In this document: positions 44,699 through 53,140 of the stretch, in pieces
Position numbering within the stretch: position 1 is the first letter of the stretch
Layout of the letters: each line of letters begins with the position of its first letter
Assembly: GCA_945863875.1 (NCBI GenBank)
Contig: CAMBBS010000021.1
Span: 1 to 64,000, forward strand
DNA from: Desulfopila aestuarii DSM 18488
Lineage (GTDB): Bacteria; Desulfobacterota; Desulfobulbia; Desulfobulbales; Desulfocapsaceae
DNA length: 64,000 nt
Direction: 5' to 3'
Translations under genes and position numbers: made by a program
The notes under the pieces: model-generated
Database searches by the model: none
Told to the model about the DNA's origin: nothing
The model's input: the letters and a program-made list of their open reading frames with translations, nothing else

Positions 44699-45793
44699 CT
44701 ACCTTTTTCGTAATCGGTCAAAAGCCATCTGCAGACTGACGCCCATTCTCTCAATAGCCCGCGCCAGAGCACCAATTTCGTCGTTTCGCTCTGTCTCACG
44801 TATTTCCGCGCTCAAGTTCCCTCGACTTATTTCTTCGGCTATTAGGGTCAAGTTACGTAGGGGGGTACTGAGACGCCGAGCAAGGAAATATGCGACAAAG
44901 ACAACAGTAACCATGGTGACCACAAGCAGTAGCAGCGCATTTCGCTGCGCCTCGTCGGCAGCCGCGTAGGCCTCACGATAGTCCTGTTGAACGATGAGTG
45001 TCCAGCCCTGCTGGGTCTTTTTTGTGTAGGCGACAATTTTTTTTCCCCCCTCCTCGAAGACAAAGGAGTTGCGATCAAACCTGTTCCGCTGGCGCAGGGC
45101 AGGATGGGAGCCAAGATCCTGCAGCTCTGAGGAGACCTCGCCATTACCATGGGCAATAAGGCGATTGTTTTCATCAAGCAGCACGGCAAAACCGGTTTCT
45201 CCAATCCTGGTCTTGGTAATGGTTTTTGACAGGTCCTCAAGGGACATGGCGATGGCAATCACCCCGAGCGTCTTCGCCCCCTCGCCCGTGATTGGTTTGG
45301 CCAGGATGAAAGCCGGTTTACCGGAAGTCTTGCCAAGAAGCACCTGCTGTCCAAGTGCCTTGCCGCCGAGGACCTGTTTGAAGTAGTCGCGATCGCCATA
45401 AAACGTTTGGGGTTTTCCATCACTTCGGCCGAGATTCTGCCCATTGGGCCAAACCGTAAAGGCCAGATAGACCCATTCATAACTATCCGCCATGGTTTTT
45501 AATACCGGGTTCTGTAGTTCACTCTCCATGCTCAGCATTGCCGGTGTTACGGCGTTCTGTTCTAAAACCCGTAAATTCATTGCCGTCCAGTCATCGACAC
45601 TGCGGCCTAGGCTCGCGGTGTTGTTTATCAGATTTTGCAGGATATTGGTCGTCCAGTCCTGCCTGGATTTATAAATACTTATATACCAGAGCCCACCGAT
45701 GGGAATGAGGGCGATAACACACATGGTTGCCAGTATCTGATATAAAATTTTAAAACCAGCATCATCCTGATCCCTTGCCGTTCCTTCAGCCAT
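44699..45793 (-). CDS. dCache-HAMP membrane sensor without output domain
   Basis: 364 aa. An N-terminal helix (about 20-40), a periplasmic double Cache domain (GDRDYFKQVLGGKALGQQVLLG, FAVLLDENNRLIAHG), a second helix and a HAMP domain (ARRLSTPLRNLTLIAEEISRGNLSAE) are visible. The protein stops after a short coiled coil with no kinase, cyclase or methyl-accepting domain. It probably signals through the downstream DUF4388-like protein or another partner. Confidence 0.8.
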   Translation of the reverse strand: MAEGTARDQDDAGFKILYQILATMCVIALIPIGGLWYISIYKSRQDWTTNILQNLINNTASLGRSVDDWTAMNLRVLEQNAVTPAMLSMESELQNPVLKTMADSYEWVYLAFTVWPNGQNLGRSDGKPQTFYGDRDYFKQVLGGKALGQQVLLGKTSGKPAFILAKPITGEGAKTLGVIAIAMSLEDLSKTITKTRIGETGFAVLLDENNRLIAHGNGEVSSELQDLGSHPALRQRNRFDRNSFVFEEGGKKIVAYTKKTQQGWTLIVQQDYREAYAAADEAQRNALLLLVVTMVTVVFVAYFLARRLSTPLRNLTLIAEEISRGNLSAEIRETERNDEIGALARAIERMGVSLQMAFDRLRKR

Positions 45794-46006
45794 CGGTGCC
45801 CTCCTCGTTGCTAAATCTTCCCTGTTTCAAATCTCACACGCATTTGTCCTTGTGTACCAAGCGCACGGATGCCAAATAAACAAAGAGAATGTATTCTCGC
45901 AAAAAATCGCTGCATTTACCAAGAAAATTGTCAAAAAAGAGAAAATACGCTACCTTGAACCAAACACCTTATCCGCAACCTCATCTTAACGTAAAGAGTC
46001 TCTCTC

Positions 46007-46366
46007 ATGATCACCTATTTGTACTGGACCGCCATCATCATTTCCGCCGGTGCAATTTTCGCCCTCTGTGCGAAAAACGATAAGTGGAAAATCGGCACCA
46101 TCCTTGCCCTGATTGTTCTTTCAGCCGGCTGGAGCGCATATTATTTCAGCCTGCAGCAGATTTTCGTCAAACGCTACGGTGGCGTGATGACCTTACAGGT
46201 TCCAGAAGGCCAATACCATATTTTAGCCACCTGGAAAGACGACAACCTGTGGATTGAAAATTTTGATCCTGCTACAAACACTTGTATTTTCAGTGAATAT
46301 TCAAAAGGAAACCTGCTCCAAGGCAGAGTGACCATAAAAAATTGCAAGCCGATTCCCAAGATGTAG
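46007..46366 (+). CDS. Small membrane protein, hypothetical
   Basis: 119 aa with two N-terminal membrane helices (residues 5-20 and 28-50), then a basic and polar domain ending IKNCKPIPKM. No family recognised. Ribosome site not clear. Codon use is ordinary for the region. Confidence 0.6.
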   Translation: MITYLYWTAIIISAGAIFALCAKNDKWKIGTILALIVLSAGWSAYYFSLQQIFVKRYGGVMTLQVPEGQYHILATWKDDNLWIENFDPATNTCIFSEYSKGNLLQGRVTIKNCKPIPKM

Positions 46367-46498
46367 AGGCATAAAATCCTATTGCGCTGACAGAAGTGCG
46401 AAAAAAATAAGTTCGGAAGAAATTACCTTTTCTTTTACAGATCGGAGAATCCTATCAATATCGAGCCTTTTTTGATCCAAATTCCTGTGATTTTAGAT

Positions 46499-46521
46499 GA
46501 TTGTCATTGACGATAACAATC
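46499..46521. promoter_or_regulatory. Operator-like inverted repeat upstream of rubredoxin
   Basis: GATTGTCAT (46499-46507) and ATAACAATC (46513-46521) are inverted repeats with one mismatch and a 5-nt spacer, about 55 nt before the rubredoxin start. It resembles a Fur/PerR-like or similar repressor site but does not match a consensus well enough to name. Confidence 0.4.
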
Positions 46522-46575
46522 CTTCCTATTACTATCGTAGATTCATTCAGTCTTATTCATAAAAAGGAGAAAACA

Positions 46576-46734
46576 ATGCAAAAATGGGAATGTCCTTGTG
46601 GTTATATCTATGATCCGGAAGAAGGTGATTACGAAAATGGTGTCGATCCAGGGACCCCGTGGGAAAAAGTTCCTGCCGACTGGGTTTGCCCAAAGTGTGG
46701 TGCGGTAAAAGAGGATTTCTGGAAAGTTGATTAG
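46576..46734 (+). CDS. Rubredoxin
   Basis: 52-aa electron carrier with a single Fe(SCys)4 centre. The two ligand pairs are [16 protein letters not shown] and [10 protein letters not shown]. The first pair is CPC, spaced C-x-C where most rubredoxins have CxxC (CxxCGY), an unusual spacing shared by a rubredoxin-2-like subset. The start is set by AAGGAGA 7 nt upstream. Rubredoxins supply electrons to oxygen and superoxide reductases in anaerobes. Confidence 0.9.
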   Translation: MQKWECPCGYIYDPEEGDYENGVDPGTPWEKVPADWVCPKCGAVKEDFWKVD

Positions 46735-46798
46735 TGCCTTTTTAGATACCTTCCGCCCCTCAAGGGAGGCCTGAACAGCGTCCCCCTTCGAGATGGTG

Positions 46799-47866
46799 CT
46801 GAAAGTGCAAAATCAGGTATATGTTACCGTGCAACGGTCTATAACATATACCTGACAGGTGGTAAATTATGGCTCGGTTGAATCAAGATACGATCAAAGC
46901 GGCATGGAAATGTCGCCTTCTCCAGGCAGGGCAACTTAAAAAACATCTTTGTCCATTTAGTCACTCCTGCACCTGCCGGACTTAGCGGCAGGCAACTTGA
47001 GGAACTCCTTAGCCTTTCGCCACAATCCTTTCTGTATCATTTTCTCAATTGTCCCGGCATCTGCCGAGAAAAACATGACGGTGTCTATGTCTCCTTCTCC
47101 GATGACACTGCAATATACGAAAAGCAGGTGCAGCAGAAGAACTCTCTGGCCTGCCGACTGTCCAAGGATTTTTCGACTGCATGGTCCGGGTAAAAAACTC
47201 CGGATTCACGGCCCTGAAACTGCTCAAGCAGTTTGTGAATAAGGTAATCGCCGGCACCGGCGCAGGTACCTTATTCGCGAAAATTCCGACCGGACATTTC
47301 TATCCGGAGACCCTGGAATGCCCGGCATGCGGTTCCATGCCGCACATCCGGAAACCTCGCACGAAGACTGCGGTCACCATGGACATCGGTGCCTTTTGTG
47401 CCAAGGAAACGGTGCTGTCCTGCCCACATGATCAAACGGTTTTCGCTTCGGAACAGTTACGCAGCCTCGTCCCTGAACGGGGCACCTGTGGTTTTGATGT
47501 CATCGTGGAGGTGGCTACATCCTCCATGTGGATGGGACGGTGACAGCCCCAATTTGTTTTGTGGCCTTGATGGGATTGTCACGGCGGTTACAGAAGTGTT
47601 TCCAGGTGTGGCCGATTTTATTTGCCACTTTCATTCAAAAAATACTGTAGAAGACAAACGACAGGGAAAGGATATCGCTCATCTTTCTTGTGGCCGAAAT
47701 AGGCAAGGCCTGGATTCACCCAGAGGACCACTCTTTTTCTGTTGAGCAGTGGTCCTCCCCGTGTTAATACATTCACCCCAATCCACTCAACAGGCAGTAC
47801 TTTTCCAACCGCCCCTCCTCACACCAATCGACTGCACCAGCCGTGTGCAAAACTTGCACTTTTCAG
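46799..47866 (+). mobile_element. Remnant of an insertion sequence
   Basis: Left CTGAAAGTGCAA (46799-46810) and right TTGCACTTTTCAG (47854-47866) are near-perfect terminal inverted repeats flanking a ruined transposase gene. Inside the left end is a 14-bp inverted repeat (46813-46826 / 46842-46855) and near the right end a 10-bp one (47723-47732 / 47748-47757). No clear target duplication was found. It is probably an old, inactive insertion. Confidence 0.6.
46869..47745 (+). pseudogene. Transposase pseudogene, multiple frameshifts
   Basis: Fragments in all three forward frames together resemble a DDE-type transposase. They include a start MARLNQDTIKAAWKC, LLSLSPQSFLYHFLNCPGIC and EKHDGVYVSFSDDTAIYEKQ; then, after a shift, FYPETLECPACGSM (zinc-ribbon-like), DIGAFCAKETVLSCPHDQTV, LHVDGT and finally EVFPGVADFICHFH. 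Internal deletions also seem likely, since the whole is under 880 bp. It cannot encode a working enzyme. Confidence 0.65.
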
Positions 47867-48130
47867 TTTTTACAGAGCAATATTTGAACTTTTTTGATGT
47901 CTTCGAGGGAGTGCCGTGCAGTTAAATGCCCGAATACAAAAACATTAACAATTCGGCACGTAATTTGCAATAATCATAGCAAAGCGTCGAGACCGTGTTT
48001 TGATAACTGAACGACAGTAATCACCCTCCCCGGCCATCAATGGCACATCTTCCCAACGTAGGATGTCAGTCAGACGTGGGATATTTATACGCATCAAACA
48101 GTGGAGATCGACATCTTTACGGAGGAACGT

Positions 48131-48535
48131 ATGAACCAACTCGCCACCTACAAAATACCAGAGTCTCCTTATTTTTCAGAACAGAGGAAAAATGGCCGCC
48201 ATGAGGTGGTTAATCTTCTGGCCATTACCGACAGGGGCACCGGACAGATACTCGACATCAATCGGGAAGGCTTATCCTTTGGCTGTCTCTACCCGCATAC
48301 TTTCCCGAATGAATTCAATATTGATATTCTTGATGCCAAAGGCTCCCACATCAAAAAGCTCAAAGTATGGAAAAGGAGGGAAACAGACGGTGATTACCAG
48401 GAGCCGGCAGGAATTTTTGAACTGGTCCTAGGCGTCGAGTTTGCCGAAATTACCGCATTGCAAGCAGAGGAACTTGAGTATCTGCTGGACCACAATATCG
48501 ACTTGCTTGATTATTCCTATCCGCATCTGCTGTAG
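48131..48535 (+). CDS. PilZ-domain protein
   Basis: 134-aa single-domain protein. An Arg-containing lead-in (EQRKNGRHEVVNL) precedes the DINREGLSFGC motif, corresponding to the RxxxR and D/NxSxxG c-di-GMP binding elements. The first motif is not perfect (RKNGR), so ligand binding is likely but not certain. Start at 48131 follows GGAGGAACGT; an upstream in-frame ATG is less well placed. Confidence 0.75.
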   Translation: MNQLATYKIPESPYFSEQRKNGRHEVVNLLAITDRGTGQILDINREGLSFGCLYPHTFPNEFNIDILDAKGSHIKKLKVWKRRETDGDYQEPAGIFELVLGVEFAEITALQAEELEYLLDHNIDLLDYSYPHLL

Positions 48536-48567
48536 ATCCACCATAAGCTCCTCTTCCTCCTGCACCA

Positions 48568-48602
48568 TCCACTCCCAGTAAGAATCAATTACTGGGAATG
48601 GA
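48568..48602. terminator. Hairpin after PilZ gene
   Basis: Arms TCCACTCCCAGTAA and TTACTGGGAATGGA pair with one mismatch around a 7-nt loop, 33 nt beyond the PilZ stop. There is no long T-run. Confidence 0.5.
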
Positions 48603-48767
48603 GTCATCCGACTCATCAAATGAATGCCTCTGGCACCATCCCCACGTAGATTTGCTGAAAAGCTCGCGTCACTTTGCACCTTGCCAGCAACGGCTTCTGT
48701 CTTAGTTTTACAAGTCATAGCTCAGTAACAGAAAGAGAAGAAAAATTGCTTCATAACAGGACCCACT

Positions 48768-50045
48768 GTGACCCGATCATTTCTATCATCTGCCGGATTA
48801 GCCCTTTGCTGGATGCTCTCGCCCGAGGCTCTGGGTATTCTGGGCAACAATGCCGGCCGAAGCGGCATTATGATTTTTGTTGCATTGACGATCGGTGCAC
48901 TCCTCTCTCTTTTTACCATTGCCATGATCCATGACCCTGCTATAACAAAAAGAGATTCTTCTCTTACCTGTCTTGCTGCGGTAGCTGGCCTTCTACCGGC
49001 CATGACCCTGACCCTGGCCAGTCGCCTCGGTCTGGCGCTGTTTTTACCCACCGGTATGCTGGTTACCGCCGGTTTTACCTTCAATGAAACCTTCGTCTAC
49101 TGGTTTCCAAATTTCGCCTTTAGTTTTCTGTTGCTGGCCATCGTCCTGACACTTCATCTTGCCGGTGAGCGCGTCGCTCTTCTCGCCCAACCATTTTTTG
49201 TTGGCCTGACGATGAGCTGCCTGGTGCTGCTTTGTCTTGCCGGCCTCATCGGATCTCCGGAGGAAACGTGGTCGACAGAAATCCAAACGGGTAACCCATT
49301 ATCTTTGTCTTTGCACGTCGTCTTCACTGCGCTTCTGCTTTTTCTCGGTTATGACCAGCCTGGGTCCGCCCTTTTTTCCGGGAGCCGTGTCCAGTACATC
49401 GTGCCACTTATGGCCGGCTTTATTCTTCTGGCTCTCTGGGGTTTCGTTTCCTTAAAACACGTTCCCCGGGCAAAACTGGCCGCTTCAACAATTCCCTACA
49501 GTATCAGTGCCAGGGAAATTTTCGGACAACCCGGGAGAGTCATTATCGGCGTTGCCGTCATCAGCGGCACCTGCGGTCTGGTCAACGGTCTTTTTCTGCT
49601 GGCCGAACGTTCCCTGCGGCATATGGCTGATTATATCTCTCCTTTGCCACCTTTTCGCGCTGCCTATAACGGGAGAATCTTGCCCGTTATTTTTTCTGTC
49701 TGCATAGGAATTTTCATGGCAGCCGGATTGGCCGGCAGTGATAAGCTGAAAATATTTATCTATGGGGCCTTGCTGTTATGGCTCGTCCAGGTCGGAACGC
49801 ACTGTTTTGCCGCAGCCTCGAGATTGCACAAACAACAAAAATCGTGCAGATACCGGTATCTGCTCGTAGCTGTTTTTCCTTTGGCTGTTCTATGGCTGGC
49901 GTGCAGAGGCGAGCATGCCACAGCACTTGTTGTCTTCTTTTTTTTAGCACTGGCTGTCAGTGCGGCATGCTCGGCCGGATGGGTCTGGTATGAAGGGAAA
50001 AGACCCAACAAGACAATTCAGGATTCACAAGGAGATTTACCATGA
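48768..50045 (+). CDS. APC-like integral membrane transporter
   Basis: 425 aa with about 11-12 hydrophobic helices and few charged residues outside loops. The organisation resembles amino acid/polyamine/organocation permeases but no family signature is decisive. The stop overlaps the ATG of the selenocysteine rhodanese by 4 nt, suggesting a shared operon and perhaps handling of a sulfur- or selenium-containing compound. Start at 48768 is a non-ATG codon (GTG) and lacks a strong ribosome site, so the start is tentative. Confidence 0.65.
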   Translation: MTRSFLSSAGLALCWMLSPEALGILGNNAGRSGIMIFVALTIGALLSLFTIAMIHDPAITKRDSSLTCLAAVAGLLPAMTLTLASRLGLALFLPTGMLVTAGFTFNETFVYWFPNFAFSFLLLAIVLTLHLAGERVALLAQPFFVGLTMSCLVLLCLAGLIGSPEETWSTEIQTGNPLSLSLHVVFTALLLFLGYDQPGSALFSGSRVQYIVPLMAGFILLALWGFVSLKHVPRAKLAASTIPYSISAREIFGQPGRVIIGVAVISGTCGLVNGLFLLAERSLRHMADYISPLPPFRAAYNGRILPVIFSVCIGIFMAAGLAGSDKLKIFIYGALLLWLVQVGTHCFAAASRLHKQQKSCRYRYLLVAVFPLAVLWLACRGEHATALVVFFFLALAVSAACSAGWVWYEGKRPNKTIQDSQGDLP

Positions 50046-50428
50046 ATAAAATTCTTGCATTCCTCATTATTCTGCTCGTAGCGACAACGCCGCTCCTTGC
50101 CGCCTCGGTACAAAAAATGGACAAGGATGTACTGAAATCCCTGCTCGGTTCGGAAAACCTGCTCATCCTTGACGTGCGTCAGGGCAGGGACTGGATTACC
50201 AGTGAATTCAAAATAAAAGATGCTCTGCGGGTCGATGACGGGGATTTGTCGGTAGCGAAGACCTATCCCAAGGAGAGCACCTTTGTTCTCTATTGCGCCT
50301 GACCGAACGAAGCTACAAGTGCCGGTCTGGCACAAAAACTCATCGATGCCGGATATGACAAGGTTTATGCTCTGAAAGGCGGATGGCAGGAATGGTACCG
50401 CAATAAATATCCCGTGGAAGAGAAATAG
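50042..50428 (+). CDS. Selenocysteine-containing exported rhodanese-like protein
   Basis: 128 aa with one UGA (50300-50302, residue 87) read as Sec. A signal peptide (residues 1-21, ending LLAA) directs it to the periplasm. The rhodanese fold follows: LLILDVRQGRDW (CDC25-like motif), then FVLYC-A-Sec-PNEATSAGLAQKL and VYALKGGWQEWY. Cys85 is at the usual catalytic position and Sec87 lies two residues later, making a C-x-Sec redox pair. Without read-through the protein would lose the active loop and the C-terminal third. It overlaps the upstream permease gene. Confidence 0.88.
50319..50333 (+). promoter_or_regulatory. SECIS-type hairpin of the rhodanese mRNA
   Basis: Stem GUGCC/GGCAC closes a GGUCU loop (50324-50328) that begins 21 nt after the UGA. 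Loop sequence and distance are identical to those of the FAD reductase SECIS. Confidence 0.8.
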
Positions 50429-50449
50429 TATCCGAGGCTGCATGCGAAA

Positions 50450-50484
50450 AAGCCGGAATCACCAAGGCTGTGCGGTTCCGGCTT
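50450..50484 (+). terminator. Hairpin after rhodanese gene
   Basis: AAGCCGGAA (50450-50458) pairs with TTCCGGCTT (50476-50484) 22 nt after the stop. No clear T-run. Confidence 0.55.
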
Positions 50485-50604
50485 GAAAGCAGATAGTGTT
50501 GCAGTTAAATTTCTTCTGTAAAGCAACGGCGTTGTTCCAGACGAACCAGCAGCACCCGGCCTGTTGCCGGAACAATTGCTGCTGATCTTGTTTGACCTTC
50601 AGTC

Positions 50605-51225
50605 TCTATTTATATGCCTTGCGTATTTCCATAAGGTATTTTATACTTTGGTCTATGGAGAAAAACAACGAGATTCGAACAGGGAGACATTGCGTTTTCA
50701 ATATGCACGTCCATCTGGTGTTTGTCACCAAATACCGGAAAAAAGTGTTGGACGGAAAGGCTATCGAAATACTCCGGGAATCTTTTGCTGGGATCTGCCG
50801 GACGTCTGCAGCTGAACTGATCGAGATGAACGGAGCAGAGGACCATGTTCATCTGCTCGTTTTTTATCCGCCCAAGGTGGCCGTCTCTGCCCTGGTGAAC
50901 AGTCTGAAAGGCGCTTCGTCCAGGATATTGAAGAAGCGTTATCCCGGGATAGCCGAAAGGTATTACAAAAATGTTCTGTGGAGTCCGAGCTACTTTGCGG
51001 CCTCCTGCGGCGGTGAGCCGAGCTCCATTATCCGGCACTATGTCGAACAGCAACAGACACCGGAGAACAGCTTAGGAGCCGTTACGAAATAACCCGGCCA
51101 TTTATATCCATTTCGTTACGGATCCTTATGGCGTTCCGAGCATTCTTCCGGCCATGTTATTTTTGACAACGCTTTACCCCTTGTAGCCCCGACCTGAAGG
51201 ACCGGGCTCTACCGCGCGTTTTTGG
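50605..51225 (+). mobile_element. IS200/IS605-type element (tnpA only)
   Basis: A Y1 transposase gene is followed by a right-end-like hairpin at 51187-51206 (GCCCCGACCTGAAGG type, pairing with the CCGGG side). Such elements end in subterminal hairpins and do not make inverted repeats. The left end is only suggested by an imperfect hairpin around 50610-50640. No tnpB is present. Boundaries are approximate. Confidence 0.6.
50655..51092 (+). CDS. tnpA: IS200/IS605 family transposase TnpA
   Basis: 145-aa single-strand transposase of the HUH/Y1 family. The histidine-hydrophobe-histidine motif HVHLLVF is at about residue 64, the N-terminal FNMHVHLVFVTKYRKKV is typical, and the catalytic Tyr lies in IIRHYVEQQQ near the C-terminus. 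Length is normal for the family, so the gene may be active. Start at 50655 fits the family N-terminus. Confidence 0.88.
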   Translation: MEKNNEIRTGRHCVFNMHVHLVFVTKYRKKVLDGKAIEILRESFAGICRTSAAELIEMNGAEDHVHLLVFYPPKVAVSALVNSLKGASSRILKKRYPGIAERYYKNVLWSPSYFAASCGGEPSSIIRHYVEQQQTPENSLGAVTK

Positions 51226-51354
51226 TAAGGTTTGAAGTTAGCCAGACTAAGGGTACAAATAAAAAGAGCGACGAGCGGCAGATGAGTGATGGCACCGGTG
51301 CCGTGCTGTTTCCTGTTCTGCGCAGCTGTGATGCTGTACGATCATGCTGTACGG
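51226..51354. other. Intergenic region between IS element and ilvC terminator
   Basis: The stretch between the transposase gene and the ilvC stop totals about 340 bp. Apart from the element's right end and the ilvC terminator it shows no gene. Confidence 0.3.
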
Positions 51355-51403
51355 ACAAAAAAACCGGGGACCTGAAGTCATTACTATACTTCAGGTCCCC
51401 GGT
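51350..51403 (-). terminator. Intrinsic terminator of ilvC
   Basis: A perfect 16-bp stem (ACCGGGGACCTGAAGT at 51363-51378 with its complement at 51388-51403), followed on the minus strand by TTTTTTT. It lies 33 nt past the ilvC stop. Confidence 0.92.
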
Positions 51404-51435
51404 CTCGTTCTTGCGAAAGAACTGATTAAAAATAT

Positions 51436-52908
51436 TTACATAATCGGTTTCATGGCGCTCATATGCGACCGTAATTCCTCACCTACCCCTTCGATTGAAG
51501 TGTACCGAATGGCCTCATTGACCTGAATAAGGTCGAGGTTATCGACACCGTGGTCCTGCAGCTCAAGGCCCTTGCCGATGACGTCGGTGCCGATGGTCTG
51601 CATAAAATCCTGCAAAAGAGGCACGGCGGCGTTGGCAAAAAGATAGTTGCCGTATTCAGCGGTGTCGGAAATAACCACGTTCATCTCATACAGTTTCTTT
51701 CTGGCAATGGTGTTGGCGATAAGTGGAGTCTCGTGGAGGGATTCGTAATAGGCCGACTCCTCTCTGATCCCGCAGTCGACCATGGTATCAAAGGCCAGTT
51801 CCACGCCGGCCTTGACCATGGCTACCATGAGTATACCCTTATCATAGTATTCCTGCTCGGGGATTTCCTCATTGGTCGAGACTGCCTGCTCAAAGGCGGT
51901 TTCTCCGGTTTCCTTGCGCCATTTAAGAAGATTTGCATCATCATTGGCCCAGTCTTCCATCATCGTTTTGGAGAAATGGCCGGAGGCGATATCATCCATG
52001 TGCTTTTCAAAAAGTGGCTGTAAAATAGTCCGCAGCTCTTCGGCAAGAAGATACGCTTTAATCTTTGCCGGATTGGACAGCCTGTCCATCATGGCGCTGA
52101 TGCCGCCGAGTTTGAGGGATTCGGTCACCACTTCCCAGCCGTACTGGACAAGTTTTGATGCATATCCAGCATCAATACCCTCCTCGACCATCTTGTCGAA
52201 ACAGAGCAGGGATCCGGTCTGCAACATACCGCAGAGAATGGTCTGCTCGCCCATGAGATCGGATTTTACCTCTGCGATAAAGGACGATTCCAGGACCCCG
52301 GCCTTATCTCCCCCGGTAGCGCAGCAATAGGCCTTGGCAATGTCCCAGCCTTCGCCGTTCGGATCGTTTTCTCCGTGCACCGCGATCAGGGTCGGTACGC
52401 CAAAGCCACGCTTGTATTCCTGGCGGACTTCGGTGCCGGGGGCCTTGGGTGCAACCATGATGACTGTCAGATCCTCGCGCACCTGCATTCCCTCTTCGAC
52501 GATATTAAAGCCGTGGGAATAGGAGAGACAGGCGCCTTTTTTCATCAGCGGCATGATCGTGGACACGACGTTGGTATGCTGCTTGTCAGGTGTCAGGTTG
52601 ATGACCAGATCAGCGGTGGGGACGAGCTCTTCATAGCTGCCGACACGAAAATCATTTTCCGTGGCGTTCTTCCAGGACTGACGTTTTTCCTTGATTGCCG
52701 CGGCCCGCAGGGCATAGGATACGTCCAGGCCGCTATCGCGCAGATTCAGCCCCTGATTCAATCCCTGCGCGCCGCAGCCGACGATGACGACTTTTTTGCC
52801 TTTCAGGTAGTCAACGCCGCTGAATTCGGAGGCTTCCATGAAACGGCATTTGGACAATTCCGCTAACTGCCGACGAAACGGCAGGGTGTTAAAGTAGTTC
52901 GAACCCAT
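51436..52908 (-). CDS. ilvC: Ketol-acid reductoisomerase (class II)
   Basis: 490-aa NADPH-dependent enzyme of valine, leucine and isoleucine synthesis. The NADP-binding [21 protein letters not shown] is at about 45-65, and the duplicated C-terminal knotted domain of the long (plant/E. coli-type) class is present. Start at 52908 follows GGAGA by 5 nt; a longer frame to 52983 lacks support. It is transcribed divergently from an IlvY-like regulator, the classic arrangement, and ends in a strong terminator. Confidence 0.95.
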   Translation of the reverse strand: MGSNYFNTLPFRRQLAELSKCRFMEASEFSGVDYLKGKKVVIVGCGAQGLNQGLNLRDSGLDVSYALRAAAIKEKRQSWKNATENDFRVGSYEELVPTADLVINLTPDKQHTNVVSTIMPLMKKGACLSYSHGFNIVEEGMQVREDLTVIMVAPKAPGTEVRQEYKRGFGVPTLIAVHGENDPNGEGWDIAKAYCCATGGDKAGVLESSFIAEVKSDLMGEQTILCGMLQTGSLLCFDKMVEEGIDAGYASKLVQYGWEVVTESLKLGGISAMMDRLSNPAKIKAYLLAEELRTILQPLFEKHMDDIASGHFSKTMMEDWANDDANLLKWRKETGETAFEQAVSTNEEIPEQEYYDKGILMVAMVKAGVELAFDTMVDCGIREESAYYESLHETPLIANTIARKKLYEMNVVISDTAEYGNYLFANAAVPLLQDFMQTIGTDVIGKGLELQDHGVDNLDLIQVNEAIRYTSIEGVGEELRSHMSAMKPIM

Positions 52909-53021
52909 TTTTATCTCCTTGTATCTGTATTGTTTTTTATTTTTTGCCGGCCAGTGATCATTCCCCATGTCATATATTGACAAACTCCTGTTGCGTCAAG
53001 TGATTTGTTCGTGATATTGTA

Positions 53022-53036
53022 TTGCACATACTGCAA
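53022..53036. promoter_or_regulatory. LysR-type operator between ilvC and ilvY
   Basis: TTGCA-CATAC-TGCAA, a perfect 5-bp inverted repeat, fits the T-N11-A layout of LysR-family boxes and sits midway between the two divergent start codons. IlvY with acetolactate as co-inducer is the expected binder. Confidence 0.6.
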
Positions 53037-53140
53037 CACTCAGCAGAAAATGCACAGCAGCAGCAACTCTTCTGGCCGGTCATGGCAGATAATTGCAGCT
53101 GCCCCTAGCCGTTTGACCATATCCTTTTATTGTTTCTATC

